A DNA stretch of 64,000 nucleotides from Rhodopirellula bahusiensis (GTDB lineage: Bacteria > Planctomycetota > Planctomycetia > Pirellulales > Pirellulaceae). Shown one piece after another: positions 12,203-19,974 of this stretch. The translations under genes and the position numbers were made by a program. Position 1 is the stretch's first letter. The number at the start of each line of letters is the position of its first letter. The stretch spans positions 1 through 64,000 of the forward strand of contig NZ_NIZW01000023.1 in NCBI RefSeq assembly GCF_002727185.1, in the 5' to 3' direction. A model generated the notes under the pieces. That model saw only the letters and a list, made by a program, of their open reading frames with translations, did not search any database and was not told the DNA's origin.

Positions 12203-12985
12203 ATGAGTTTCGATTCGATCACAGGAGTGACCAGTCTGCCGGATGATTTCGACGGACTGGTCCGGTTGTTTCCGCTTCCGGGAATGGTCTTGTTCCCTCA
12301 CGCGATGCAACCCTTGCACGTGTTCGAACCTCGCTACGTCGACATGTTGCAAGAAGCATTGTCGACCGATCATCTGATCACGATGGCGACGCTGACCAAT
12401 CAGCAGGGAAACGTCGCCATCGATGAAGTGACGAAGCTGAAGGTGCCGCTGAACATGTTGCCGCCCATCTCGCCAACCGTCTGTGTTGGCAAGATCATCT
12501 CGCACGCGGAACTAGAAGGCGATCGTCACAACATTCTGATCGTTGGGACTCGCCGCGCAACGGTGCGGCACGAACTGGAAACCGGGCGATCGTTCCGAAC
12601 CGCTCGCGTCGATTTGATTGACGACTTTTACTTGCCTGCGGGAACGAAGAAGCGAGCGGATCTGAAGAAACGCCTGCTTGAGGCGTTCGGGAAGATCATT
12701 CCTGTCAGCGAAGGATCTCAGAAGTCCTTGCACGATCTAATGGCGGGGCAGATGGGAGTCGGTCCGATCACCGACATCATCGCTTACACGTTGCCGTTTG
12801 ATCCGGAAGACAAGATCAGATTGCTGGCGATGTCGGACGTCGACGAACGAGCCGAGGCTTTGATTCGTCTGATCCAAAAAGGTGGCTTGGATTTGCAATC
12901 GGTCAGTGTGGAAGAAGGCAACGTTGATCTGGCTGAATCGTCGCGTTCACGGAAAGACTTTCCGCCTCCGTTCAGCGTGAACTGA
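12203..12985 (+). CDS. LON substrate-binding domain protein (stand-alone)
   Basis: The 260-residue protein carries the N-terminal substrate-recognition domain of Lon protease (LON, PUA-like fold) without the AAA+ ATPase or the protease. The hallmark is VRLFPLPGMVLFPHAMQPLHVFEPRY (residues about 20-45). The C-terminal half is helical and ends in a polar tail. Stand-alone LON proteins are common in bacteria and mostly uncharacterised; roles in substrate recognition or sensing are proposed. The start codon is three bases after the BI-1 stop. It has no obvious signal peptide, so it should be cytoplasmic. Confidence 0.83.
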   Translation: MSFDSITGVTSLPDDFDGLVRLFPLPGMVLFPHAMQPLHVFEPRYVDMLQEALSTDHLITMATLTNQQGNVAIDEVTKLKVPLNMLPPISPTVCVGKIISHAELEGDRHNILIVGTRRATVRHELETGRSFRTARVDLIDDFYLPAGTKKRADLKKRLLEAFGKIIPVSEGSQKSLHDLMAGQMGVGPITDIIAYTLPFDPEDKIRLLAMSDVDERAEALIRLIQKGGLDLQSVSVEEGNVDLAESSRSRKDFPPPFSVN

Positions 12986-13041
12986 TCCATCAGATTGCAC
13001 GCCACTCAATTGCAGCGGGCATTCATTGCCGAGTACGCATG

Positions 13042-13087
13042 AAAAAACCCGTCTGCTGAGACCAAGGTAACCATCTCAGCAAACGGG
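13042..13087 (-). terminator. strong intrinsic terminator on the minus strand
   Basis: On the minus strand, arm 13087-13074 pairs with 13061-13048 over 14 bases including one U-G wobble, around a 12-base loop. It is followed at once by six T (13047-13042). No protein-coding gene on the minus strand lies upstream of it, so it implies a short non-coding or peptide-coding transcript. On the plus strand the stem has a mismatch and no U tract, so it is a poor terminator for the LON gene. Confidence 0.75.
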
Positions 13088-13200
13088 CGATGCTCGCGTT
13101 CTAGAAAGTGATCGCGAGTGGGGTGGCTGACCCTGGCGTCAGCCCGCCGACTTTCGTCAAGGGTTTCCACCCCGTTGGCTAGTACAGCAATAATCCACTT

Positions 13201-13213
13201 GATCACCTCCTTT
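13201..13213 (-). promoter_or_regulatory. perfect 13-base Shine-Dalgarno-like sequence
   Basis: On the minus strand the sequence AAAGGAGGTGATC is fully complementary to the usual 3' end of bacterial 16S rRNA (GATCACCTCCTTT). A GTG follows two bases later at 13198, opening a 13-codon frame (GTG to TGA, 13198-13157) that encodes MDYCCTSQRGGNP. Most genes in this window have only weak ribosome binding sites, so a perfect one in front of a tiny frame is exceptional. It could drive a leader peptide or let the RNA bind 16S directly. Confidence 0.55.
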
Positions 13214-13394
13214 GAAAATTTGGTTCGACGCCACTTGCCCAGGTGCCAACCAGAACAGACAAGCGAACGTGCGGAAGTTTCGTTGCGACGCGGAATCGCA
13301 ACCCGTTGACGACATGATCGTCGGTAGTCAAGACGCATGCAACTGAAATCAGGTTCGCGGCCGCGAAACGAAAACCGAGTGGAATTCTGAGCCC

Positions 13395-13745
13395 ATGACT
13401 TCGAAGCCCCAAAAATCTTCCGATTGGACCGCCAGAGAATCGGAATCCGATCCGATGCGAGCCGCGTTTGTTCGCACGATCGAGAACCTGCGTCCGGGCG
13501 AAGTGGTCAGCTATGGTGACGTCGCCGCGCGAGCCGGCTACCCACGTCGGCACCGAGCGGTGGGGCAATTGCTCGGTGCATCGTTCGATGCGTTGCCCTG
13601 GTGGCGTGTGGTCTACAACGATGGGCGATTGCCGCCAGTGAACCCTTCGCTGCAAGAGCAACGACTGCTCGAGGAAGGCGTGGCGATGAAACGCATGCGA
13701 GTCGTGGAATCACCTCTGGGAAGGTTTGCATCCTCGTCGAAATGA
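13395..13745 (+). CDS. alkyltransferase-like protein (ATL)
   Basis: The 116-residue protein is the DNA-binding domain of the O6-alkylguanine-DNA alkyltransferase family without a catalytic cysteine. GEVVSYGDVAARAG (34-48) holds the conserved Tyr and helix-turn-helix, and RHRAVGQLL (52-60) holds the arginine finger. The active-site PCHRV appears as PWWRV (68-72), with Trp in place of both Cys and His. Characterised ATL proteins bind O6-alkylguanine, flip it out and flag it for nucleotide excision repair without removing the alkyl group. The same role is likely here. It stands alone, divergent from the candidate RNA. Confidence 0.85.
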   Translation: MTSKPQKSSDWTARESESDPMRAAFVRTIENLRPGEVVSYGDVAARAGYPRRHRAVGQLLGASFDALPWWRVVYNDGRLPPVNPSLQEQRLLEEGVAMKRMRVVESPLGRFASSSK

Positions 13746-13810
13746 GATGGATGCATCGGCCGCAAACGCGTGAGGCTGACTTCATTTGAATCGCTCGCAC
13801 GCATTGGATT

Positions 13811-14113
13811 TCAATCAGCCGACTGCGTCGCGAGCAGGTGTTGCAGGGCTTTCGCGTTTTGCGGAGCCAGCATCTCGACGGTTCGCAATGATTGCTTGGC
13901 GTCCGATGGATTGCCTGCCACCAAATTCGCTAGCGCAGCCAGGGACGCGACCGCCTCGCTGCGCCGCAGTGTGTTGATGGACGACAAGTCGGCTCGGCAG
14001 CGTCGACATTGGTCCGAGACAACCTGTTTGGCACGGCAAACGGGGCAGGTCAATGACAACGGGGTTGGGCTTGTTGGGAGTTCGCCGGCGGCGGTGTCGC
14101 TGAGATCAGGCAT
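13811..14113 (-). CDS. small zinc-ribbon protein in the Hsp70 operon
   Basis: The 100-residue protein starts at the ATG at 14113, inside the end of the Hsp70 gene (8-base overlap), which suggests translational coupling. A zinc ribbon CPVC-x8-CRRC (residues about 25-40) is followed by a helical domain (LRRSEAVASLAALANLV, then SLRTVEMLAPQNAKALQHLL) resembling one or two TPR-type helices. I do not recognise a named family. Its position at the 3' end of a J/GrpE/Hsp70 operon suggests a co-chaperone or substrate adaptor, which is inference from context alone. Confidence 0.65.
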   Translation of the reverse strand: MPDLSDTAAGELPTSPTPLSLTCPVCRAKQVVSDQCRRCRADLSSINTLRRSEAVASLAALANLVAGNPSDAKQSLRTVEMLAPQNAKALQHLLATQSAD

Positions 14114-15914
14114 CGTTGAGATAGAAAAGGAGGTCTTCGAGCGCTTCGACTTTTTCGGCAAACGCTTCGGAATTGTTGCTGATAGCGGCGACTTTCAACT
14201 GATCCACCAAGTCATCGATCTCCTCTGCATCTTGTTCGTCAGCGTTCTGGCGGGTCGCGTGGATCGATGGCATCAATTCATCGAGTCGCCGCGTCAGAGT
14301 GTTGCTGGGTTTGGATTCAGCTTCCAGTGCCTCGTCGGTTTGAGACGACTGGGCCTCGTCTATTTGAGACGGTTGGCCTGCAGGGACGCGTCCGAGCATC
14401 TCTGAGATCTCGTCCGCCGAAACCGAACCGAACTCGGTTTGTGATCCCGCCTGTTTCGATGATTCGTTCAAACGCTTGATCTCAGCGGAAGCCTCTTTGC
14501 CCGTTCGTCGGTCGACAGCGCGGACCTCCAGCATCCCGTTCAGATTCATCGTGAATGTCACCGAGATGGGACTGTCAGCGGGCGAGTCGGGATCCAGGTC
14601 GGCCAGTTCGACTTCCCCAACAAAGATGTTTTCGGTCACGACCGCGGCTTCTCCTTGGAAGACCTCCGTCGAAACCTCTGTCTGACCTGGGACCATGGTG
14701 TAGAAGGTTTGCGATCGTTTACAGGGAAGAGCGCTACCGCGGGGAATGATGGGCGCGAAAGCATTCGCGGGCCCCAGCGGATCGCGAGTCTCGGCACAGC
14801 GAACCCCAAGCGTGTGAGGCGTGATTTCGATCAAGACTCGGTCGACGTCTTGTCCCGACAACAGAGCACCCTGCACGGCCGCGCCCAAAGCCACGCAAAG
14901 ATCGGGATCAATTTCTGCCGATGGTCGGTGCCCCAGTTTCTGAGTCAATAGTTGTTCGACCAGAGGTGTCCGGGTGCTGCCGCCAACGAGGATCACTTTG
15001 TCGAGTTGTCCGGCATGCAAACCAGCATCTTTGAGAGCGGAATCGACACACGAGATCGTTCGATCCAAAAGTGGCTCGATGGACTGTTCGTAGTCATTCC
15101 GTTCCAGCGTCGTTTCCAGGTGGCTGGAGGGATTCCCGGGCAGCAAGAACTCTTCCGCGACCTCGGTGAATGTGTCGAAGCTCAGGCGTCGCTTGGCCGC
15201 TTCGGCTGACAAGGACAAACGTGCCATCGCACCGACATCAGCAAGTACGGATTCCTGCAAATCCCCCGTTGCGTTCACCAATTGGTTGCACAGGAGAGCG
15301 TCAAAGTCGTCCCCGCCGAGGTGCGTGTCGCCAAACGTGGCCAGGACTTCGACGACGCCGGATTCGATGGCAACGATCGAAACATCAAACGTGCCACCGC
15401 CCAAGTCATAAACGAGCACCTTGTGCGGATCGTGACTTTGCGAATCGTAAACCAAGGCGGCAGCGGTCGGTTCGTTCACAATCCTCAACACTTCCAAACC
15501 CGCCAGTTCGCCGGCGTGGCGGGTGGCTTCCCGTTGGCCATCATCGAAGTAGGCGGGCACGGTGATCACGGCGCGGTTGACTTCGCATCCGAGGTCTTGT
15601 TCCGCCCACTGACGAAGGCGTCCCAGGATCACGGCGGAAACTTCAGGCGGCGAAAGTTGTTTTTCACCGAGAGTGAGTTGGACATGCTCACCCATCTTTC
15701 GCTTGACGCTGCGAATCGTCGATTCAGGGAACAAGGCGGCTTGATTGAGTGCAGGTTGACCAACCAACATATTGCCGGACGGATCCAGCCCAACGACACT
15801 GGGAAGGACAGCCTCACCCGTTTCCGGGTTCTTGATCACTCGGGGAGTGCCGTTTTCAACGACAGCGACCACGCTGTTGGTCGTCCCTAAATCGATCCCG
15901 ATCGTCGGTTGCAT
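14106..15914 (-). CDS. Hsp70 family chaperone (DnaK paralogue)
   Basis: Hsp70 proteins bind and release unfolded polypeptides under control of ATP hydrolysis. The 602-residue protein has the full ATPase domain: phosphate loop 1 IGIDLGTTNSVVAVVENG, the NEPTAAALVYD and DLGGGTFDVSI loops, and VILVGGSTRTPLV. The beta-sandwich substrate domain follows (about 385-500), then a short, poorly conserved helical lid rich in acidic residues. The C-terminal EEVD-like or DnaK tail is absent. It is slightly shorter than standard DnaK (about 640) and shares its operon with a divergent GrpE and a degenerate J protein, so it is better seen as a specialised paralogue than as the main housekeeping DnaK. Confidence 0.9.
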   Translation of the reverse strand: MQPTIGIDLGTTNSVVAVVENGTPRVIKNPETGEAVLPSVVGLDPSGNMLVGQPALNQAALFPESTIRSVKRKMGEHVQLTLGEKQLSPPEVSAVILGRLRQWAEQDLGCEVNRAVITVPAYFDDGQREATRHAGELAGLEVLRIVNEPTAAALVYDSQSHDPHKVLVYDLGGGTFDVSIVAIESGVVEVLATFGDTHLGGDDFDALLCNQLVNATGDLQESVLADVGAMARLSLSAEAAKRRLSFDTFTEVAEEFLLPGNPSSHLETTLERNDYEQSIEPLLDRTISCVDSALKDAGLHAGQLDKVILVGGSTRTPLVEQLLTQKLGHRPSAEIDPDLCVALGAAVQGALLSGQDVDRVLIEITPHTLGVRCAETRDPLGPANAFAPIIPRGSALPCKRSQTFYTMVPGQTEVSTEVFQGEAAVVTENIFVGEVELADLDPDSPADSPISVTFTMNLNGMLEVRAVDRRTGKEASAEIKRLNESSKQAGSQTEFGSVSADEISEMLGRVPAGQPSQIDEAQSSQTDEALEAESKPSNTLTRRLDELMPSIHATRQNADEQDAEEIDDLVDQLKVAAISNNSEAFAEKVEALEDLLFYLNDA

Positions 15915-15985
15915 TCTGTTTCCTTGAATGGATGGTCAGTCGTTGAAGGGTGACGCGTGGAACGCATCGATTGGAAGAGTTCGGT

Positions 15986-16870
15986 TCAAGAATTTGTGGT
16001 GACGGCCTGGGCCGTGACGACTTGTGCGGGACGAATCAACCATGTTGCTTGTTGATACCCGGTTCGCAGAACCCGCAGAACAGTGCCAACGGGATGTTCC
16101 GAAGAGGGTTGGACTTCCAACACCTGCATCGTTTGCGGATCAAAGGCGTCCCCGGCGGCTCCCACACGTTGGATATTCAGTGATGCCAATTGTTGACTCA
16201 TTCGTTGCGTGGTCAATCTCAGGCCTTCCGCCAGCCCGTTGAGGGATTGATTTCTGGATTGCCAAGCGGTTTGCCAGAGTTGTTCGTGCTGTTCGAGTTT
16301 GCGACGACCAAACCATCCGGTGGCCGCCGTGGTGGGCGGCTCCGGGCAATCTCGCACCGCGGCTTCGAAAGCTTGTGTGAGCCGCGAGAGCGCTTCGTCG
16401 ACTTCTACGATGGCGGTGATCGCTGAACGAGTCGTTTCCGACATCGACGCATCTGCGGGTGACACTTGTTGCCCCGTGGGCGATTGGCCGGCTGTTGTCC
16501 GAGTCGAGTTTTCGCGGAGTTGTTCCAGCAACGCGTCGCTGGCAGCAACGATTCGTTCCGCGTCACTGGCGAGCGTATCGGAAAGTGACCGGTTTTGTTT
16601 CGTGTTGAGCTTCAGTTCATGCCGCAGTGCGGTCAGGTCGCGAGTGATTTGCCCCAGGCCATGAAGCGAGGCTGCGGCGGGTGCATTCGGAAGGGCAGCG
16701 TGTGGCGGGGCAGGCTCATCGGAATTCTCTTGATGGTCCAGTTCCGCCAGCATCCTGGCCAGTTGTTGTCGCCCGTGGTCGGTTTCGCCTGCGGTGTCAA
16801 TCCATTCGAGCAACCTGTCTTTGATTGCCGCTCGCGTTTGGGGCCAGTCGTCTTCTTCGGGAATGTTCAC
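15986..16870 (-). CDS. GrpE-like nucleotide exchange factor, divergent
   Basis: GrpE promotes ADP release from Hsp70. Only the C-terminal 70 residues match clearly: LNIQRVGAAGDAFDPQTMQV followed by GTVLRVLRTGYQ and IRPAQVVTA, corresponding to the conserved beta domain. The first 220 residues form long predicted helices, including a heptad-like stretch around 95-150, in place of the usual paired helix. At 294 residues it is longer than the usual 180-210. I chose GTG at 16870 because it overlaps the J-gene stop (GTGA); the frame also opens at a TTG at 16912. It sits between the J protein and Hsp70 genes, as expected for a dedicated exchange factor. Confidence 0.75.
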   Translation of the reverse strand: MNIPEEDDWPQTRAAIKDRLLEWIDTAGETDHGRQQLARMLAELDHQENSDEPAPPHAALPNAPAAASLHGLGQITRDLTALRHELKLNTKQNRSLSDTLASDAERIVAASDALLEQLRENSTRTTAGQSPTGQQVSPADASMSETTRSAITAIVEVDEALSRLTQAFEAAVRDCPEPPTTAATGWFGRRKLEQHEQLWQTAWQSRNQSLNGLAEGLRLTTQRMSQQLASLNIQRVGAAGDAFDPQTMQVLEVQPSSEHPVGTVLRVLRTGYQQATWLIRPAQVVTAQAVTTNS

Positions 16871-17190
16871 TTCGCTGGTCCACGGCTGGATTGATGGAGT
16901 CGTTGAGCACAACGAAGCAACGCATCGGTGGGCAAGCGTTGAGGTTGAAATTGAAACTGGTCAATTACGTCACTGAAATGGGGGAGTTCAGGGGCGAACA
17001 GTCGGCTGGACCAAACTCGAATTGGATCTCCAACGGCTGTGTACGCATCGTGAATTTCAGCAAACCGATCGGCGTCACGTTCGGGTGGATGTTGACGCAC
17101 CAGTTCCAAGTACCGGGCGCGAATCTCAGCGGTCGTTGCCTTCGCGTCCAGGCCAAGGACTTCGAAGGGATCTTGATTCGAGGGGCTCAT
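16867..17190 (-). CDS. J-domain-like protein with degenerate HPD motif
   Basis: The 107-residue protein resembles a bare J domain: DPFEVLGLDAKATTAEIRARY (helices I-II) and RFAEIHDAYTAVGDP (helix III). The tripeptide HPD, which stimulates Hsp70 ATPase, reads HPP (34-36) and is followed by Glu. Loss of the Asp normally abolishes activity, so it may be a regulatory or inhibitory J-like protein, or Glu37 may compensate. The ATG at 17190 is used rather than an upstream TTG. It overlaps the GrpE-like gene by 4 bases, so the two are translationally coupled. Confidence 0.7.
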   Translation of the reverse strand: MSPSNQDPFEVLGLDAKATTAEIRARYLELVRQHPPERDADRFAEIHDAYTAVGDPIRVWSSRLFAPELPHFSDVIDQFQFQPQRLPTDALLRCAQRLHQSSRGPAK

Positions 17191-17272
17191 GACGATGTTC
17201 TTGTCTGTCAAACAGTGAATTGATTTTTAAGCGAGAGAGGTCGAGAAGACGGTAGGAAGCGTTGGAGTGGAA

Positions 17273-19744
17273 TCAACCTCGCACACGCCGCGCGAGCACC
17301 TCGAGCAAAGCGTCAGCAAGTTTGCCCGGCATCATCTGTTTCATCTGCGCTTCCATCGCCTCCGGGTCCTGCATATACGCCAACAGCATCTCGGGCGGGA
17401 TCGAATTCATAACGTCATCCGGGATGTCGTCAACGTCTAGAAATTCGAAGTCCATGTCGTCGTCATCCGAGTACATGCCTTCGTTGTAATGCTCCTCGCT
17501 GGCTTCATAGAGTCGCAGGGCAATTGGACGCAGTTCAGCGGGCAGGCTGTTGGAGGCATCGGGATCCGCGTACACCACATCGGAAAGGATGGACGAAGCG
17601 AGCTCCAAATCGACTCCTAACGCTCGGACCAAGCTGACGATGTGCCAATCGATGTGGTGACGGGTGGCTTGCAAAAATCGTCGGCACAGAACGTCATCTT
17701 GGGCGAGAACGACAAAGACGCCGATGGTGTTCGCCGTTTCGATGTCGTAGGCATCGATTTTCGATTGGGTCAACGCTCGTTTGGTTACGGTGATCAGCTC
17801 CTTCTTCATGCCTGCACGGCCAGGGAAGTCAAGCTTTTCGTTCACCAACATACGACCCACCCTGTCACAGGCGGACGAAACTGCTTGCAACGATGGTGAT
17901 TTCGAAAGCGGCTTGCGCGCGTCGCGAAGTCTTTTGCGGGTTTTGGCAGGCAACCCACACCTGGCGGAGATCGCCTCCAACAGAAGCAACGATGCAAAGC
18001 GAGGCACCTTCAACTCATCGTTTTTAACGAGACAAGTTTCCACATCGGTGTCGGGGTCTTGCGCCAACTGGCAGATGGCACGGTACAGTTCCAGCAAACC
18101 GTCCGGCTGATCGGAAGGCACGTTTGAGCTGAGCAACTCGAGGTGCTGTTCAGCTTCATCCGTGTTCCCATTTTGGATCGCGGCGATGAAGGACAGTGTG
18201 CTCAGATTCCATGCGAGACGGATCGTGCGCTGGTCACGCGGTGCGATCTGAATCAACTGCTGCACCAGGGGACGAGTGCGTTGCAGGTCGGTTTGGATAT
18301 AGGATTCGGCGGCGGAAAAGAGGACTCCGAGATCGTCCCCCCGAGCTTTCAAACGGGTTTCGTGTATCTCGCAGATCAATTCTTGGGGAAGCAGAATGGG
18401 ATCGATGCCCGCAAAGGGGGCGTGCTCAAGCGGCGCGTCCCATTGCGGGCACGCTTGGACGGCATTCAACAATCGCTCCAGATATCGTCGTCCAATGACT
18501 TGGATGGTTTTCAGGGAATTCGAGTCCCCCTCGGCATCAGGCAGAACTTCATCATGGAAGCGTTTCACCAACATGCCGAGGAAGAATGCGATGTTGGCGT
18601 TCACCACGGCTTTGATCGCGGTCCGATCGGAATCCGATAGGTTCGGATTGCTTTGAGTCGACTCGACGAACCGGTCAATCTGGGCATCAGTATGAGGGTC
18701 GGCCGGATCGCTGGAAAAGAACTGTCCGATTGCCTTGGGCAATGCCAGCTTGGGGTCCCAAGCCGGTGGGCGAAGTTTGGCGTAGATCGCACCGGCCTGA
18801 TCGGGAGTGCTCACGATCAACAATTGGGTGTAGATGGCGTCGTGCAGAGCATTGCGAGTGGCCGGTGAGATCCACCCTTCTTTCTCCCAAGTTTTGATCT
18901 TCTGAAAGATTTCGTGGAACAGTGCTACCTCGAACAATTCTTGCAAGTCGTTTCGGACGTCCCGCAAATCGGGCTGCTTGTTCTTTGTCAGACCTGCCAA
19001 ATTTCGTTTGTCGACCTTGGCCTGACCCGGCAACGCAACATTCACGGTTCCTAGAATCGCACGAGCCATGGCATGGGGCAAACGGTCCGCGGGCAACCGT
19101 TTCCACGCTTCCAACGCTTCGTCCCTTCGGTCCCCGTAGAAGTGAACCATGCCGCGAATGAGGAGACGCCAGGGCGCCATCACCGAGCGGAATCCGATCG
19201 GTTTGAGGACGGACAACGCTTCTTCATCCCGGCCCGCCTCGACGTGTTCGAGAGCTTCCACGACAAGCCGTGTTTCTTCGGCCAGTTCGTTTGGCAACCG
19301 TTCTCTGAGTTCGGGCTTGGCGATCGCTTGATCCGCCATCACGCTTAGCAGATCGGGATCCGCAATCGCTTCCCCACCGAAGATGTTCCGCAAACGTTTG
19401 GCTGATTCGTGAATGGCATCGACGCGATCCGATTCGCCGGTTGTGAACGAATCGTTGATCTTCAGACGTTCAAGGATTGAGTCGATCCTGGCCAACAGTG
19501 CATCTGGATCTTTGGGAACGAAGACAAACGATTCGGCCGCTTTGGATCCAAGCGTGAACACGTCGGCGGCAAGTGCCAGATGAGTCGCTCCCGCTTCCGA
19601 ACCGAGAAGTTGGTCCAATCTGATGAACGCGGCGTCATGCAGATGTTGCGTCATCGCTTGTCGCACGTCGATGACTCGGGTGGGGCCGTTGGAAGCCTTC
19701 AAGCCTCGCTGGCCCTTCTTTTTCTTCTTGGATTTCGAGGCCAC
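17273..19744 (-). CDS. large helical TPR-like protein, unknown function
   Basis: The 823-residue protein has no recognised family. GTG at 19744 is the likely start: AAGG lies 8 bases upstream and it gives MASKSKKKKKGQRG, a strongly basic N-terminus; the frame is open further to 19807. The body is almost wholly helical, with TPR-like pairs around 170-240 (EALEHVEAGRDEEALSVL and MVHFYGDRRDEALEAW). The end is unusual: a very acidic stretch (SDDDDMDFEFLDVDD) then a Met-rich helix (MLLAYMQDPEAMEAQMKQMM). No signal peptide or membrane segment is seen. It is 82 bases upstream of the J-like gene and probably heads the same operon, so a scaffold or client-recruiting role is possible but unproven. Confidence 0.7.
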   Translation of the reverse strand: MASKSKKKKKGQRGLKASNGPTRVIDVRQAMTQHLHDAAFIRLDQLLGSEAGATHLALAADVFTLGSKAAESFVFVPKDPDALLARIDSILERLKINDSFTTGESDRVDAIHESAKRLRNIFGGEAIADPDLLSVMADQAIAKPELRERLPNELAEETRLVVEALEHVEAGRDEEALSVLKPIGFRSVMAPWRLLIRGMVHFYGDRRDEALEAWKRLPADRLPHAMARAILGTVNVALPGQAKVDKRNLAGLTKNKQPDLRDVRNDLQELFEVALFHEIFQKIKTWEKEGWISPATRNALHDAIYTQLLIVSTPDQAGAIYAKLRPPAWDPKLALPKAIGQFFSSDPADPHTDAQIDRFVESTQSNPNLSDSDRTAIKAVVNANIAFFLGMLVKRFHDEVLPDAEGDSNSLKTIQVIGRRYLERLLNAVQACPQWDAPLEHAPFAGIDPILLPQELICEIHETRLKARGDDLGVLFSAAESYIQTDLQRTRPLVQQLIQIAPRDQRTIRLAWNLSTLSFIAAIQNGNTDEAEQHLELLSSNVPSDQPDGLLELYRAICQLAQDPDTDVETCLVKNDELKVPRFASLLLLEAISARCGLPAKTRKRLRDARKPLSKSPSLQAVSSACDRVGRMLVNEKLDFPGRAGMKKELITVTKRALTQSKIDAYDIETANTIGVFVVLAQDDVLCRRFLQATRHHIDWHIVSLVRALGVDLELASSILSDVVYADPDASNSLPAELRPIALRLYEASEEHYNEGMYSDDDDMDFEFLDVDDIPDDVMNSIPPEMLLAYMQDPEAMEAQMKQMMPGKLADALLEVLARRVRG

Positions 19745-19818
19745 CGCGAGAACCTTGCTTGTTGAACGTGGACTGAACAGGAAAGCAGTGGTGCCGGATC
19801 CAAACACGCCCTGCCTTG

Positions 19819-19974
19819 CTATGGTTTTGCGTGATTGTCACTCGTTCCGCCATGAACTGACAACCCGTGAACGAATCCGCTGGCAAAGTCGACTTCGTTC
19901 GCGACGCTCGTTCGATCCAGCAACAGCATGGCTACTGCTGCCGCGGAGAAGAATCGCAGTAGAGAGGTTTGCAT
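19819..19974 (-). pseudogene. possible remnant of a PSCyt1 gene start
   Basis: A 51-codon frame from ATG at 19974 begins with a good signal peptide (MQTSLLRFFSAAAVAMLLL) and then reads ANEVDFASG and VHGGTSDNH. The order (signal peptide, EVDF, then a CHG-like tract followed by acidic residues and NH) resembles the start of planctomycete PSCyt1 proteins such as the intact one at 20658, which reads ADEVDF and CYSCHGEE. The heme Cys residues are missing. It may be a decayed copy on the opposite strand, or chance. Confidence 0.25.

Larger units (their letters stand above)
13042..13213 (-). ncRNA. candidate structured noncoding RNA with intrinsic terminator
   Basis: Read 5' to 3' on the minus strand, the element begins with a perfect Shine-Dalgarno-like tract (13213-13201). 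A stem P1 (13173-13167 with 13126-13120) then encloses P2, capped by a GAAA tetraloop (13155-13152), and P3 (GGCTGAC/GTCAGCC, 13144-13138 with 13131-13125). P1 and P3 share two bases and so may alternate at their boundary. P4 follows (CTCGCG/CGCGAG, 13118-13113 with 13098-13093), then a 14-bp terminator stem and six U. P2 and the terminator contain U-G pairs that become A-C mismatches if the plus strand is transcribed, which supports the minus strand. The 5' end is unknown and may lie up to about 13330. No known RNA family is recognised. Confidence 0.6.

Noticed and set aside
11537-12505. 322-codon minus-strand frame
   Set aside because: It spans the complement of two well-supported plus-strand genes (BI-1 and LON). 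Its Gln/Arg/His-rich composition is typical of an antisense shadow.
13201-13213. Plus-strand match to the 3' end of 16S rRNA as an rRNA gene fragment
   Set aside because: The flanking plus-strand sequence does not match 16S rRNA (no GGCTG or AACAAGGTA before it). Only the 13-base tail matches, so it is better read as a ribosome-binding tract on the minus strand.
13006-13338. 110-codon minus-strand frame across the candidate RNA
   Set aside because: It lacks a ribosome binding site at its start and has no family features. The perfect Shine-Dalgarno-like tract lies inside it, and the strong stems and terminator explain the sequence better as RNA. Conservation of the frame in relatives would reopen the question.
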